From Aequorivita sinensis (GTDB lineage: Bacteria; Bacteroidota; Bacteroidia; Flavobacteriales; Flavobacteriaceae): DNA of 64,000 nt. The notes below the pieces were generated by a model, which made no database searches, was not told the DNA's origin, and saw only the letters and a program-made list of their open reading frames with translations. The translations under genes were made by a program, and so were the position numbers. The DNA lies in NCBI RefSeq assembly GCF_006346335.1, contig NZ_VDMC01000002.1:372001-436000 (forward strand), read 5' to 3'. Positions 45,323 through 54,232 of the stretch are shown piece after piece. Within the stretch, counting starts at the first letter, position 1, and every line of letters starts with the position of its first letter.

Positions 45323-45445
45323 GATCAATAAAATACAAACTGAAGAAAATCCCCCCTCCCAACCACTTCTCTCTGTTCTCTTCTCTCTGTTCTTTTCTCT
45401 TTGCCCTCCCTCAAACCACATCTGATAATCAACACTTTAAAACTT

Positions 45446-45461
45446 TGGCACGGTCGTTGAA
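45446..45461 (+). promoter_or_regulatory. Candidate sigma-54 (-24/-12) promoter
   Basis: TGGCACGGTCGTTGAA matches the consensus TGGCACG-N4-TTGCW with one change (A for C in the -12 GC). It lies about 66 bp before the start of the 45527 gene. No TAnnTTTG element is found in the same gap. An RpoN-type activator is not in the window. Confidence 0.5.
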
Positions 45462-45526
45462 TAATCTAGAACGTACCGAACTACCAAAGAACTTAGAGAA
45501 AGTACAAACCTTTAAATCTTTACCTT

Positions 45527-46801
45527 ATGAAAAACTTAGCACTTATCTTCAGCATACTTTTTATGGGATTATCTGCTACTGCAGCATCTCCAGAAAGTGA
45601 AAACAATATTAGAAGAAGTTATGACGGCAACGCATACATCTTCGTAGAAGGCGATGTAGAGTTTTCTGTCTTCCCAGATGGACAATTCGATTTCGTTTAT
45701 ATCGGACCTCAAAAAGGTTCTAATGTAACTATAACCTCCCGAAACGTTAATATAAGTTTCAACTCAGGGTATAATTATGACGCTTATGTTCAGTACGACG
45801 ATTATGGAGCGGTAATTCAGGTAGAAAATGTACCTATTTACTACGACGAATACGGACGTATTATTCAAGCAGGGAATGTAGATATTCGTTACAACAACCG
45901 ACGTTTAGTACGAGTAGGTGGCTTACACGTAATATATAACCATTACGGTCATTTTTCACATGTAAGTGGATATATTAACCCTTACAACAGATATTACGTT
46001 TACCGTCCGTGGCATGTTTATTATGCTAGACCACTCTATACACACTGTGTGGTTTACGACAGACCTTATAGAAGATACTATAAGCCTGTACGTTATAGTT
46101 ACCACGAGCATATAGTGTATTACAAAAAGAGAGATAAAGTAGCTTACCACAACGGGCGTAGAGATTTTTATCGCCCAGGAAGCCGTGTGTACGATAAAAG
46201 AGGAAGAGCGTCTATTAATAAAGACTTCAACCCAAGTAGAGAAAACACTATGATTTCTAACAATACTAGAGTTAAAAACTCGGTTAGAAATAACGATAGA
46301 TCAAACAATGCTGTACGTTCAAACACAAGAAGCAATACAGTAACAAGAGATGTAAGCACTTCAAGTAGAGGTGCCGTAAAAACTGATAGAAACGTTAGAA
46401 ATGGTAGCGTAAATGCTAACAGTAATCGCAACAAGAAAAGTGTTTTAACTCGTACAAATAACAACACACCTGTTAAGAGTTCGAACACTAGAACGAGAAG
46501 CGTGGAGCAAAGGAATACTCCTAGAACTGTAAAGAGTACTAGAAGCAATACCAGTAGAGCTACAACAGTTTCACAGAATAGAAACAGTACAGTTAAAACA
46601 CAAACTAGAAATGTTTCAACAAATAAAAGTAATAGAACAGTAACTAGAAATAAATCTCAAGCTCCTACGCGCACCACAACAAACCGTAGTACTTCAGTAA
46701 AAAAATCTAGTGCACCTGCTCCTAGCAGAACAAAAGCAAATACCTCAAGAGGAAGTTCTTCAAGAGAATCTAATTCTAAAGGATCTAGAGGAAGAGGTTA
46801 A
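45527..46801 (+). CDS. Secreted basic low-complexity protein
   Basis: 424 residues, unrecognised. Signal peptide MKNLALIFSILFMGLSATAA; an N-terminal domain (about 30-150) of Tyr/Asn/Asp-rich short repeats (YDDYGAVIQVENVPIYYDEYGRIIQAGNVDIRY); a Tyr/His/Arg stretch 150-215 (RYYVYRPWHVYYARP); then about 200 residues made nearly only of Arg, Asn, Ser, Thr and Lys, ending SRGSSSRESNSKGSRGRG. No type IX sorting domain. High positive charge suggests binding to polyanions such as extracellular DNA or acidic glycans (inference). Behind a possible sigma-54 promoter and followed by a terminator. Confidence 0.8.
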   Translation: MKNLALIFSILFMGLSATAASPESENNIRRSYDGNAYIFVEGDVEFSVFPDGQFDFVYIGPQKGSNVTITSRNVNISFNSGYNYDAYVQYDDYGAVIQVENVPIYYDEYGRIIQAGNVDIRYNNRRLVRVGGLHVIYNHYGHFSHVSGYINPYNRYYVYRPWHVYYARPLYTHCVVYDRPYRRYYKPVRYSYHEHIVYYKKRDKVAYHNGRRDFYRPGSRVYDKRGRASINKDFNPSRENTMISNNTRVKNSVRNNDRSNNAVRSNTRSNTVTRDVSTSSRGAVKTDRNVRNGSVNANSNRNKKSVLTRTNNNTPVKSSNTRTRSVEQRNTPRTVKSTRSNTSRATTVSQNRNSTVKTQTRNVSTNKSNRTVTRNKSQAPTRTTTNRSTSVKKSSAPAPSRTKANTSRGSSSRESNSKGSRGRG

Positions 46802-46824
46802 AAATAGTTTTTTGGTTGGTTTGT

Positions 46825-46875
46825 TAACCCCTCGTGATTCACAAAACGTGAAACTCGGGGGGTTGACTTTTTTAA
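46825..46875 (+). terminator. Intrinsic terminator of the 45527 gene
   Basis: Imperfect stem AACCCC...GGGGTT with an inner TTCAC/GTGAA pair and AAAAC loop, then T run at 46868-46873. Confidence 0.75.
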
Positions 46876-48163
46876 TTCAGAATTAAAAAATTCAGAATTC
46901 AGAATTCAGAATTATGATTTGGGTATTTGGAATTTGGTGTTTGGAATTTGGAAGTTAGAAATTAGATGTTAGAAGTTAAAAACTAAAATCTAGACTAACT
47001 TCTCATACCTCCTTTTAATTCAGAATTAAAAATTATGGACTACGATTTTGGAATTTGGAATTTGGAATTTGGAAGTTAGAAGCTAGAAGTTAGAAACTAG
47101 AAACTAGACTTCGGTCTAGCATCTTAAATCTCACGTCTCAAATCTTTTATGAATTATGATTTTGGAATTTGGAATTTGTTATTTGGAGTTTGTTATTTGG
47201 AGTTTGTTATTTGGAGTTTGGAAGTTAGAAACTAGAAGTTAGAAACTAGAAACTAGACTTCGGTCTAGCGTCTTAAATCTCACGTCTCAAATCTTTTATG
47301 AATTATGATTTTGGAATTTGGAATTTGGAATTTGGAATTTGGAATTTGGAAGTTAGAAACTAGAAGTTAGAAACTAGAAACTAGACTTCGGTCTAGCGTC
47401 TTAAATCTCACGTCTCAAGTCTTTTATGAATTATGATTTTGGGATTTGGAATTTGTTATTTGGAGTTTGTTATTTGGAGTTTGGAAGTTAGAAGCTAGAA
47501 GCTAGAAGTTAGAAACTAGACTTCGGTCTAGCATCTTAAAACTCACGTCTCAAATCTTTTATTAATTATGCTTTTGAGATTTGGAAATTGCTATTTGTTA
47601 TTTGGAATTTGGAGTTTGGTGTTTAGTGTTTGGAATTTGTTATTTGGAATTTGGAAATTAGAAGTTAGAAGTTAGAAACTAGACTTCGGTCTAGCGTCTC
47701 AAATCTCACATCTCAAATCTTATTAATTAGGAATTATAGATTACGATTTTGGTATTTGGAATTTGTTATTTGGAATTTGTTATTTGGTGTTTGGTATTTG
47801 GAGTTTGGTATTTGGAATTTGGAATTTGGAAGTTAGAAACTAGAAGTTAGAAACTAGAAACTAGACTTCGGTCTAGCATCTTAAATCTCACGTCTCAAAT
47901 CTTATTAATTATGCTTTTGGAATTTGGTATCTGGAATTAATCTTCTTCAACCAACTACCCTCTCACTACTAGAAGTTAAAAGTTAGAAATTAGAAGTTAG
48001 AAAACAGAATCAAGACTTCAATCTAGCGTCTCAAATCTCACGTCTCAAATCTTTTATTAATTATGCTTTTGAGATTTGGAATTTGTTATTTGGAGTTTGT
48101 TATTTGGAATTTGAAATTTGATTCTTCTCTCCCAACTACAAACTATCTACTACAAACTAAAAA
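46875..48163. repeat. Repeat array with six UUCG-loop hairpins
   Basis: About 1.3 kb without a gene. Irregular units of 128-182 bp contain, in order, runs of GGAATTTGGAATTTGG words, runs of GAAGTTAGAAACTAGAA words, the hairpin CTAGACTTCGGTCTAG, and TCTTAAATCTCACGTCTCAAATCTT. The hairpin occurs at 47104, 47253, 47381, 47516, 47679 and 47861, with a decayed copy near 48010. On the plus strand the stem closes a UUCG tetraloop by C-G. Word counts differ between units, as expected of slippage. No spacers of CRISPR type. Confidence 0.9.
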
Positions 48164-49930
48164 CTAAGGATTTCCACCATCGGCAAACTGGACTTCGTAT
48201 AGGTTTCTATAGAAACCGTTTTCGTTTTCTAGGAGTTCGTGGTGGGTGCCTTCTTCAACAATTTTACCAGCATCCATAACGATAATTTTATCGGCTTTTT
48301 TAATTGTCGCTAATCGGTGAGCGATTACAATAGAAGTACGGTCTTTTGTGATTTTATCGGTGGCTGTTTGAATCAGCTCTTCAGAATAGGTGTCTACAGA
48401 CGAAGTGGCTTCATCGAGCACCAAAATACTTGGTTTGCTTACATAAGCGCGTAAGAACGAAATTAACTGTCGTTGCCCCGAAGAAAGCATACTTCCTCGT
48501 TCTTTTACGTTGTAGTGATAACCCCCTGGTAAACTCTCTATAAACTTGTGAACCCCGATTTCTTTAGCTGCAGCTATAACCTCATCTTCGGTGATGTTTG
48601 GATTGTTGAGCGTAATATTGTTGTAAATAGTATCCGCAAAAAGGAAGACATCCTGAAGTACAACAGCTATCTGACTCGTTAAAGAAGCTAAGGTGTACTC
48701 TTTTATATCGATATTATCAATTTTAATCACTCCGCTATTTATTTCGTAAAAACGATTTAGCAGATTGATAATTGTAGATTTTCCTGCTCCTGTTGCTCCC
48801 ACTATGGCAACGGTATCCCCTGGATTCGCTTTAAAAGAAATACCTTTTATTACTTCTTCCCCTTCAATATAACCAAAATGTACATCAACAAATTCTATTT
48901 CACCCTTAGTGTTGGTGTAGTTTATAGTTCCATTGTCTTCTATATGCGATCTGGTATCTAAGATCCCAAATACGCGGTTTGCAGCCACCATTCCCATTTG
49001 CAGGGTATTGAATTTATCGGCAATTTGCCTAAGCGGTCTAAAAAGCATTTCGGCATACTGAATAAATGCCGTTATAATACCTAGGGTTACAGCTCCTCCT
49101 CCAATAACATTTAATCCACCGTACCAAACTACAAGACCCGTTGCAATTGCACCTGCCATTTCCGCAATAGGGAAAAATATAGAGTTATACCACACGGTAC
49201 GAATCCAAGCTGTTCGGTGTTTTTTATTAATTTCCTGAAAGCGTTCGTATTCTGTTTTTTCTCGAGTGAAAATCTGTACAATCTTCATCCCTGTGATTCG
49301 CTCTTGAACAAAGGAGTTTAAATTGGCTACTTGATTACGAACATCTTCAAAAGCTACTTTCATCGCTTTTTGGAAGACGCGAGTCGCATACAAGATAAAA
49401 GGCAATACAATAAACACTATAAGCGATAATCGCCAACTTTGTGTAAGCATAAACCCTGCAATAACTAGCATTTTTAGTAAGTCGCTAATTATCATAAACA
49501 AGCCTTCGCTAAAAATACTGCTTATGGTTTCTACGTCGTTTACCGCGCGAGTAGTAAGTCTTCCCACCGCACTTTTATCGAAGTACTGCATTTTAAAGCT
49601 AGTCATTAATCGGAAAAGCTTTTGTCGCATATCCCGAATAACACTTTGTCCGAGCCAGTTGGTGTAAAAGATAAAAGCAAATTGAAACACCACTTCCAAA
49701 ATTAGCACCACTAGCATTAGAATAACGTAGGTCATAAAGCCTTCGCTATCTTTTGGTACTATCGAATCGTCTATAGCTAGTTTTAAAAGGTAAGGACGCA
49801 GAACCGCCAAACCAGACATAACAATTGCAGCAAAAGCAACAAATATGAAGATGCCTCGGTAGGGTTTAGTAAAGCTCATTAATCGTTTAAAGAGCTTAAA
49901 ATCGAATGCGTTGCCTTTGTTTTCTGACAC
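48164..49930 (-). CDS. MsbA/MdlB-type ABC exporter
   Basis: 588 residues, half-transporter with an N-terminal six-span membrane domain (about 1-320) and a C-terminal ATPase. Walker A GATGAGKST, signature SSGQRQLISFLRAY (SSGQ in place of SGGQ), Walker B ILVLDEATSSVD and the switch His in IAHRL. Full-length homodimer or heterodimer expected; the substrate could be lipid, lipid-linked sugar or peptide. It faces away from the glycan locus but is on the same strand and close by, with its own promoter. Confidence 0.88.
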   Translation of the reverse strand: MSENKGNAFDFKLFKRLMSFTKPYRGIFIFVAFAAIVMSGLAVLRPYLLKLAIDDSIVPKDSEGFMTYVILMLVVLILEVVFQFAFIFYTNWLGQSVIRDMRQKLFRLMTSFKMQYFDKSAVGRLTTRAVNDVETISSIFSEGLFMIISDLLKMLVIAGFMLTQSWRLSLIVFIVLPFILYATRVFQKAMKVAFEDVRNQVANLNSFVQERITGMKIVQIFTREKTEYERFQEINKKHRTAWIRTVWYNSIFFPIAEMAGAIATGLVVWYGGLNVIGGGAVTLGIITAFIQYAEMLFRPLRQIADKFNTLQMGMVAANRVFGILDTRSHIEDNGTINYTNTKGEIEFVDVHFGYIEGEEVIKGISFKANPGDTVAIVGATGAGKSTIINLLNRFYEINSGVIKIDNIDIKEYTLASLTSQIAVVLQDVFLFADTIYNNITLNNPNITEDEVIAAAKEIGVHKFIESLPGGYHYNVKERGSMLSSGQRQLISFLRAYVSKPSILVLDEATSSVDTYSEELIQTATDKITKDRTSIVIAHRLATIKKADKIIVMDAGKIVEEGTHHELLENENGFYRNLYEVQFADGGNP

Positions 49931-50283
49931 TAGTTACTTACTTGATTTATTTTTAAAATTAACGGTTGAAGTCTTTAGCTATAGACCGTTTGTAATGCGC
50001 TAATTTGGATTTAAATACCTCGCCTAAAAATTAGATTTTATGCGACTTGCAAATTTAGGGCTTTTGGATGTATTAGACCAAGATAAAGTTTTGTTGGTTT
50101 GGGGTGAATTGAAAAAAAGCACTATCACCATAAAAACTCCAAATTGAACATTTATTGGCTTAACGCAAAGCAGATTCTAAAAGGTTTTGAAGAGATAGTT
50201 GAATAAAAAAGATTTGAAATTTATTAAATTTAGTAAGAGTAATTATACTTAATGATGAAGAGTTTGATAAAAACAAGAAAAAA
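49931..50283. other. Gap containing the exporter promoter
   Basis: 353 bp. The exporter promoter is at 50050-50081 with a leader of about 115 nt. The remaining part (50085-50283) is AT-rich with no open frame; no terminator for the glycan operon was recognised. Confidence 0.55.
50050..50081 (-). promoter_or_regulatory. ABC exporter promoter TTG-N21-TAAATTTG
   Basis: Reverse-strand TTG (50079-50081) and TAAATTTG (50050-50057) with 21 bp spacing. Confidence 0.65.
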
Positions 50284-51534
50284 CTAGCTTCTATAAATGG
50301 ATAATAACTTATCTATTAAAATTTTTGAATTATAATTTTCAATAACAAACTCTCTCCCCTCTTTCCCCATTTTTTTAGCCTTTTCAGGATTTTTAATTAG
50401 TAATTCTATACAATCAGCAAAAGCTTTAACATCATTTTCCTTAACAACAAATCCAGTTTTATTTGGCACTAACCCATATTTCATACCACCAACATCCGAG
50501 ACAATTACAGGCAACTCCATGGCCTGAGCTTCTTGAATAACCAATCCCTGATTTTCTGCTCTACCATCAACTTTATTATAAATACCTGGTAAAATAAAGG
50601 CATTACAGTCATTAAAAACATCAATAATATCTTCCTGAGTCATAGCTCCTAATATCTCTACGGTATTTGAAAGCTCTAATCTATCTATTTCTATTTCAAG
50701 TTGAGTTTTAAGCTCACCACTACCTATAATTTTTAGTGATATACCATCAAAACCTCTGCTTATAAGCTCTTTAATTATGGTTGGGAGAAGCATAGCCCCT
50801 TTAAAAGGTACAAGTCTTCCACAATAAACTAACTTAAAACCACCTAATGACTTTAATTTTGATTCTGTTTTTCTAAATAAGGAACTGTCTAATCCAACAG
50901 GTAATATAGAGACATTAGTCAAACTTGAATTAACCTTATCTAAAATTTCTTTTGTATATATTGTGTTTACTGTAAAATGATTCGCCTCCTCAAATAACAT
51001 TCTATACTGTAATTTATATGCTTCAGTTTTTGATGGGTTTATGTCATAGCCATGAAAAGAGACTACTAATTTAGCATCCTGTAAAAATCCTTCTCTTTTA
51101 TATCTTGCAATACTTTGAGCATTATTTGCGAAATGAACATGAACAACATCAAATTTTTTATTCAACACAAAAAATTTTCGATTATAAAACGTTTTAAGAT
51201 TTATAGCCTTTTTACCGTATTTAGAATAGTTTAAAGTTTTAAATAAAAGTTTCCAATTTATGTTAGAAAAGTTTTTAATCATTATTAATAAAAAGCTACG
51301 CAGCTTCTTAAGCTTACCATTTGGTGGTTTTTCTCTATAAACAACTTTATCTAATAAGTTATATCTAATAATACTTTTATGTAATTTTTGGGGGATTGTC
51401 TTTTGGTAGGAATATATATAAACGGAATGCCCTTTATCTATAAGGGAAGTAATCTGATTAACAATAAATGTTTCAGATACCGTAGGAAAAACACCGACAA
51501 CAACAGCTATATTTAATGACTTTACATTACCCAT
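50284..51534 (-). CDS. GT4-family glycosyltransferase
   Basis: 416 residues, GT-B fold. N-terminal segment IAVVVGVFPTVSETFIVNQITSL and the C-terminal nucleotide-sugar block (GFKLVYCGRLVPFKGA, then QEAQAMELPVIVSDVGGMKYGL) place it in GT4, with the ExxG-like catalytic segment QEAQAMELP. Retaining transferase adding a sugar from a nucleotide donor; donor unknown. Last gene of the glycan operon, three bases after the GT2 gene. Confidence 0.85.
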   Translation of the reverse strand: MGNVKSLNIAVVVGVFPTVSETFIVNQITSLIDKGHSVYIYSYQKTIPQKLHKSIIRYNLLDKVVYREKPPNGKLKKLRSFLLIMIKNFSNINWKLLFKTLNYSKYGKKAINLKTFYNRKFFVLNKKFDVVHVHFANNAQSIARYKREGFLQDAKLVVSFHGYDINPSKTEAYKLQYRMLFEEANHFTVNTIYTKEILDKVNSSLTNVSILPVGLDSSLFRKTESKLKSLGGFKLVYCGRLVPFKGAMLLPTIIKELISRGFDGISLKIIGSGELKTQLEIEIDRLELSNTVEILGAMTQEDIIDVFNDCNAFILPGIYNKVDGRAENQGLVIQEAQAMELPVIVSDVGGMKYGLVPNKTGFVVKENDVKAFADCIELLIKNPEKAKKMGKEGREFVIENYNSKILIDKLLSIYRS

Positions 51535-51537
51535 TAA

Positions 51538-52521
51538 TTATTTTAACAACCAAACTTTTATTGTATCCCTATTTTTTTTATAATCTGAAAATTTAGTTAG
51601 CAGCCTACTTAGGTTCCTGAAATATTCTTTAGCTAGCTCTTTCTCTTCAAAGGAACCATTAATTCGATTTAGAGTTTGCCTAGTTATATCCTTTTTCATC
51701 ATGCGGTAGGCACGTTTATAAAAATCAACTTTTCCATACTCTTTGTTGTTTAGGGCATCGGTGTAAATACTTACCACAAAATTAGATTCGGAAATGGCCT
51801 TACGAATTCTTTGCACATAACCAAGATTCATCCTTCCTTCTGGCATCCAATGTTGAAAATATAGTCTTTCATCGTACCACATTTTATATCCTAGTAATCG
51901 CAATACGTAAGAATATTCTGTGTCACCTCCCGAACTTAGTGAATCTCCTTTTCTACAAGTAAGCAAGGGTTTAAAACCTAAGTTATTTAATTCTAACCAA
52001 TGGCTTTTTCGTATCACCATTCCTGCGCCATATAAACAACCTTTCTTATTTGTTATATCACCACTTTCTGTTCCTTGCTTAGAAACTGCAAAATACTTTG
52101 CATAAGTATCAAACCACTTCGGTCTTTCTTTTTCAAAAACTGCTTCACACCACCCTCCTAAAGCACCAATTTGCGAATCTTTTTCCATGATATCAAAAGC
52201 AGTTTGCACATAGCTGTCACAAAGCCAATTGTCATCATCGCAAATTAAAAGATATTCATATTTTGCTTTAGCATAACCTAATTCTTGAGCATAAGACTTC
52301 CCAGGTATTGGCTGACTGAAAGAAGTGTATTCTATCGTTGAAACACCATTATCTCGCCACCAATTATCTGCAAAATCTCTTGTGCCGTCTGAAGAATTAT
52401 TATCTACCAACACTATTTCGACAGGGCAATGACTTTTTTGCATAGCCAGATGCCTTAAGGTTTCTGCTAACCTAGCCTTACCATTATAGGTGCATATTAT
52501 AATTGAAACCCCTTTTTGCAT
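51538..52521 (-). CDS. GT2-family glycosyltransferase
   Basis: 327 residues, GT-A fold. N-terminus VSIIICTYNGKARLAETLRHL and the metal-binding DDDN (LLICDDDNWLCDSYV) are the GT2 hallmarks; a SSGGDTEYSYVLRLLGYKMWYDERL segment follows with the catalytic-base region. No membrane span, so cytoplasmic. It lies 12 bp downstream of the GT8-like gene within the operon. Acceptor and donor unknown. Confidence 0.88.
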   Translation of the reverse strand: MQKGVSIIICTYNGKARLAETLRHLAMQKSHCPVEIVLVDNNSSDGTRDFADNWWRDNGVSTIEYTSFSQPIPGKSYAQELGYAKAKYEYLLICDDDNWLCDSYVQTAFDIMEKDSQIGALGGWCEAVFEKERPKWFDTYAKYFAVSKQGTESGDITNKKGCLYGAGMVIRKSHWLELNNLGFKPLLTCRKGDSLSSGGDTEYSYVLRLLGYKMWYDERLYFQHWMPEGRMNLGYVQRIRKAISESNFVVSIYTDALNNKEYGKVDFYKRAYRMMKKDITRQTLNRINGSFEEKELAKEYFRNLSRLLTKFSDYKKNRDTIKVWLLK

Positions 52522-52533
52522 TTTAAATCCTGT

Positions 52534-53538
52534 TTAATACCCTTTTAAAGCCATTCTCAAAGACTTTTTTAACAATTGAAATGATTTATAAATCCTCCCT
52601 TTATTAGCTCTAAGTTCTTTTGAATTTTGACTCGCTTCTACTTTTCTTTTACCAAACTTATAAGGTATCTCTTTTAGTTTTTCATAATCGTTCTGCAACA
52701 AACTATTTTTATAATCCATAAAAATAGGAACAATATCTTCTCTGTTTTCCAAATCGAAATTCTGATTATAAACCGCTATACTCGGAAAATTTTCCATCTT
52801 ATAATGGCTATAATGAAAGAAAGCTACTGGAGTAGTTTTATCGTTCACATAGTACTTTTCACCACTACTTATAATTTTTCGTTCATGCAGATTCCAATTG
52901 GCTACATTATAGCCCAAATGCCTTAAAACATATACTTTATCTAAAAAAGCAGGAGCATAACCTAACCATATCTGATCGTAAAAATAACCATTCTTTAAAT
53001 CATGAAATCCATAGGCTTGCACCCTTTTGTCCCACCATTTAATAAATGATTTGATTGGTTCTGTATTATTTACTGCTAGAAATCCAAGATTATAAATACC
53101 TGTACGCATCAAATCTTTGTCTTGTGGATGCCCTATTTCGCCAGTTGGAGAACAGATATGTGGTGTTAACACCATTTCATTTTCTTTCAGTGCATCAAAA
53201 ACATGAGTAAAAGTTGAGAAAACCTTAATATCTGGGTCTATATACAATACGGTATTGTAGCTATTATTAAAGAAATGTGTAAATAGCTTTGGTTTTACCA
53301 CAGTACAGATTTCGGCAATGTTATAGGTGTCTTTTATACCTGCAACCAATTCAGGAAATAATTTATGGACCCATAAAATGGTATCAGCACCTAAGCTCTC
53401 ATAATTTATGCTTGCATTAGGCTCATCAAGTATAGCTATACAAAAAGTTACATCTGGATGATGTTTTTTAAAGGACACTGCCAATGTCTTAGCATGCGCT
53501 AAATAATTATTAGCACAAATGGTAAAAGCTAGTTTCAT
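52534..53538 (-). CDS. GT8-like glycosyltransferase
   Basis: 334 residues. Begins MKLAFTICANNYLAHAKTLAVSF, then the metal motif Asp101-Pro-Asp103 in VLYIDPDIKVF, and FFHYSHYKMENF late in the chain. The layout is that of GT-A enzymes resembling GT8, as found in glycan clusters. Two His/Tyr-rich segments near the C-terminus are not assigned. It lies 13 bp after the first sulfotransferase gene. Cytoplasmic. Confidence 0.75.
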   Translation of the reverse strand: MKLAFTICANNYLAHAKTLAVSFKKHHPDVTFCIAILDEPNASINYESLGADTILWVHKLFPELVAGIKDTYNIAEICTVVKPKLFTHFFNNSYNTVLYIDPDIKVFSTFTHVFDALKENEMVLTPHICSPTGEIGHPQDKDLMRTGIYNLGFLAVNNTEPIKSFIKWWDKRVQAYGFHDLKNGYFYDQIWLGYAPAFLDKVYVLRHLGYNVANWNLHERKIISSGEKYYVNDKTTPVAFFHYSHYKMENFPSIAVYNQNFDLENREDIVPIFMDYKNSLLQNDYEKLKEIPYKFGKRKVEASQNSKELRANKGRIYKSFQLLKKSLRMALKGY

Positions 53539-53551
53539 TAAATATTATATA

Positions 53552-54232
53552 TTAAAGAAATCGTTTAATTTTTTTTAATCCTTCCCTCCTATTTTCAAAA
53601 CTATAACTTAAAAGAGACACATCATTTTTAAAAATATTAGCTACTTTTTTTTGTCTGCTATTGGTATAAAAATTTGAATAATGACTATACCTTTTAGTTT
53701 TGTTTTTATGCAGATTAAAAGTTTTGTTTATAGAAAGGTGTTCTAAAACAAGAGAAATATCGTTTTCAAAATTTTCAAATCTACCAATAAAATCAGGTTT
53801 GAACTTTCCTTCAAAATCAAAAAAATCTGTTTGATTTAAAAGATGGTCCCCTAAATACTTCTCAGTAGATCTATCGTTTAAAATTTCAGCAAATTCGTTT
53901 GATTTATTTAAGTAGTTATTGAAGCTTCCTTTAATACCAGAATATTTTTGCATCCATAGATAGTCAGAATAAGTTCTGTCCCAAGGATTTCTAATAAATG
54001 TAAATTTAAAATAAGTATTCCATTGCTCTTCTGTTACAAGACCCGTTTCTAATAATTGTTTAGAAGTAGCATGTTGCATATGCAATTTACGTATCGGGCA
54101 CCAACCAAATAAACGTTCATAATCTGGTGGTGTAACTTTAAATTTAACTCCTGGATGAAAAAACTCATTTATACTTGTACCAGCTGTCTTTGGTATATGA
54201 ATAAAAATACATTTAAGTTCGTGTGATATCAT
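53552..54232 (-). CDS. Sulfotransferase family 2 protein
   Basis: 226 residues. The PAPS 5'-phosphosulfate loop is IHIPKTAGTS (11-20) and the 3'-phosphate segment is FTFIRNPWDRTYSDY (about 77-91), the pair that defines the carbohydrate sulfotransferase 2 family (PF03567). It would transfer sulfate from PAPS to a sugar hydroxyl. The start overlaps the stop of the fusion gene as ATGA, so coupled. A basic C-terminal stretch is present. In a glycan operon this points to a sulfated product. Confidence 0.85.
   Translation of the reverse strand: MISHELKCIFIHIPKTAGTSINEFFHPGVKFKVTPPDYERLFGWCPIRKLHMQHATSKQLLETGLVTEEQWNTYFKFTFIRNPWDRTYSDYLWMQKYSGIKGSFNNYLNKSNEFAEILNDRSTEKYLGDHLLNQTDFFDFEGKFKPDFIGRFENFENDISLVLEHLSINKTFNLHKNKTKRYSHYSNFYTNSRQKKVANIFKNDVSLLSYSFENRREGLKKIKRFL

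Larger units (their letters stand above)
45211..45526 (+). other. uvrA terminator, pyrimidine-rich stretch and sigma-54-like site
   Basis: 316 bp gap. 45281-45322 is the uvrA terminator. 45350-45412 is a CT-rich run of near-repeated CTCTCTGTTCTCTT words like those at 5.1 kb. 45446-45461 is a candidate sigma-54 promoter. The rest shows no structure. Confidence 0.6.

Noticed and set aside
46168-46548. 126-codon Leu/Val-rich minus-strand frame
   Set aside because: It is the antisense of the Arg/Asn/Ser/Thr tail of the secreted basic protein; the apparent membrane composition comes from codon complementarity.
46875-48163. CRISPR-like periodic repeats
   Set aside because: Units vary from 128 to 182 bp, the intervening DNA is itself repetitive rather than unique spacer, and there are no cas genes.
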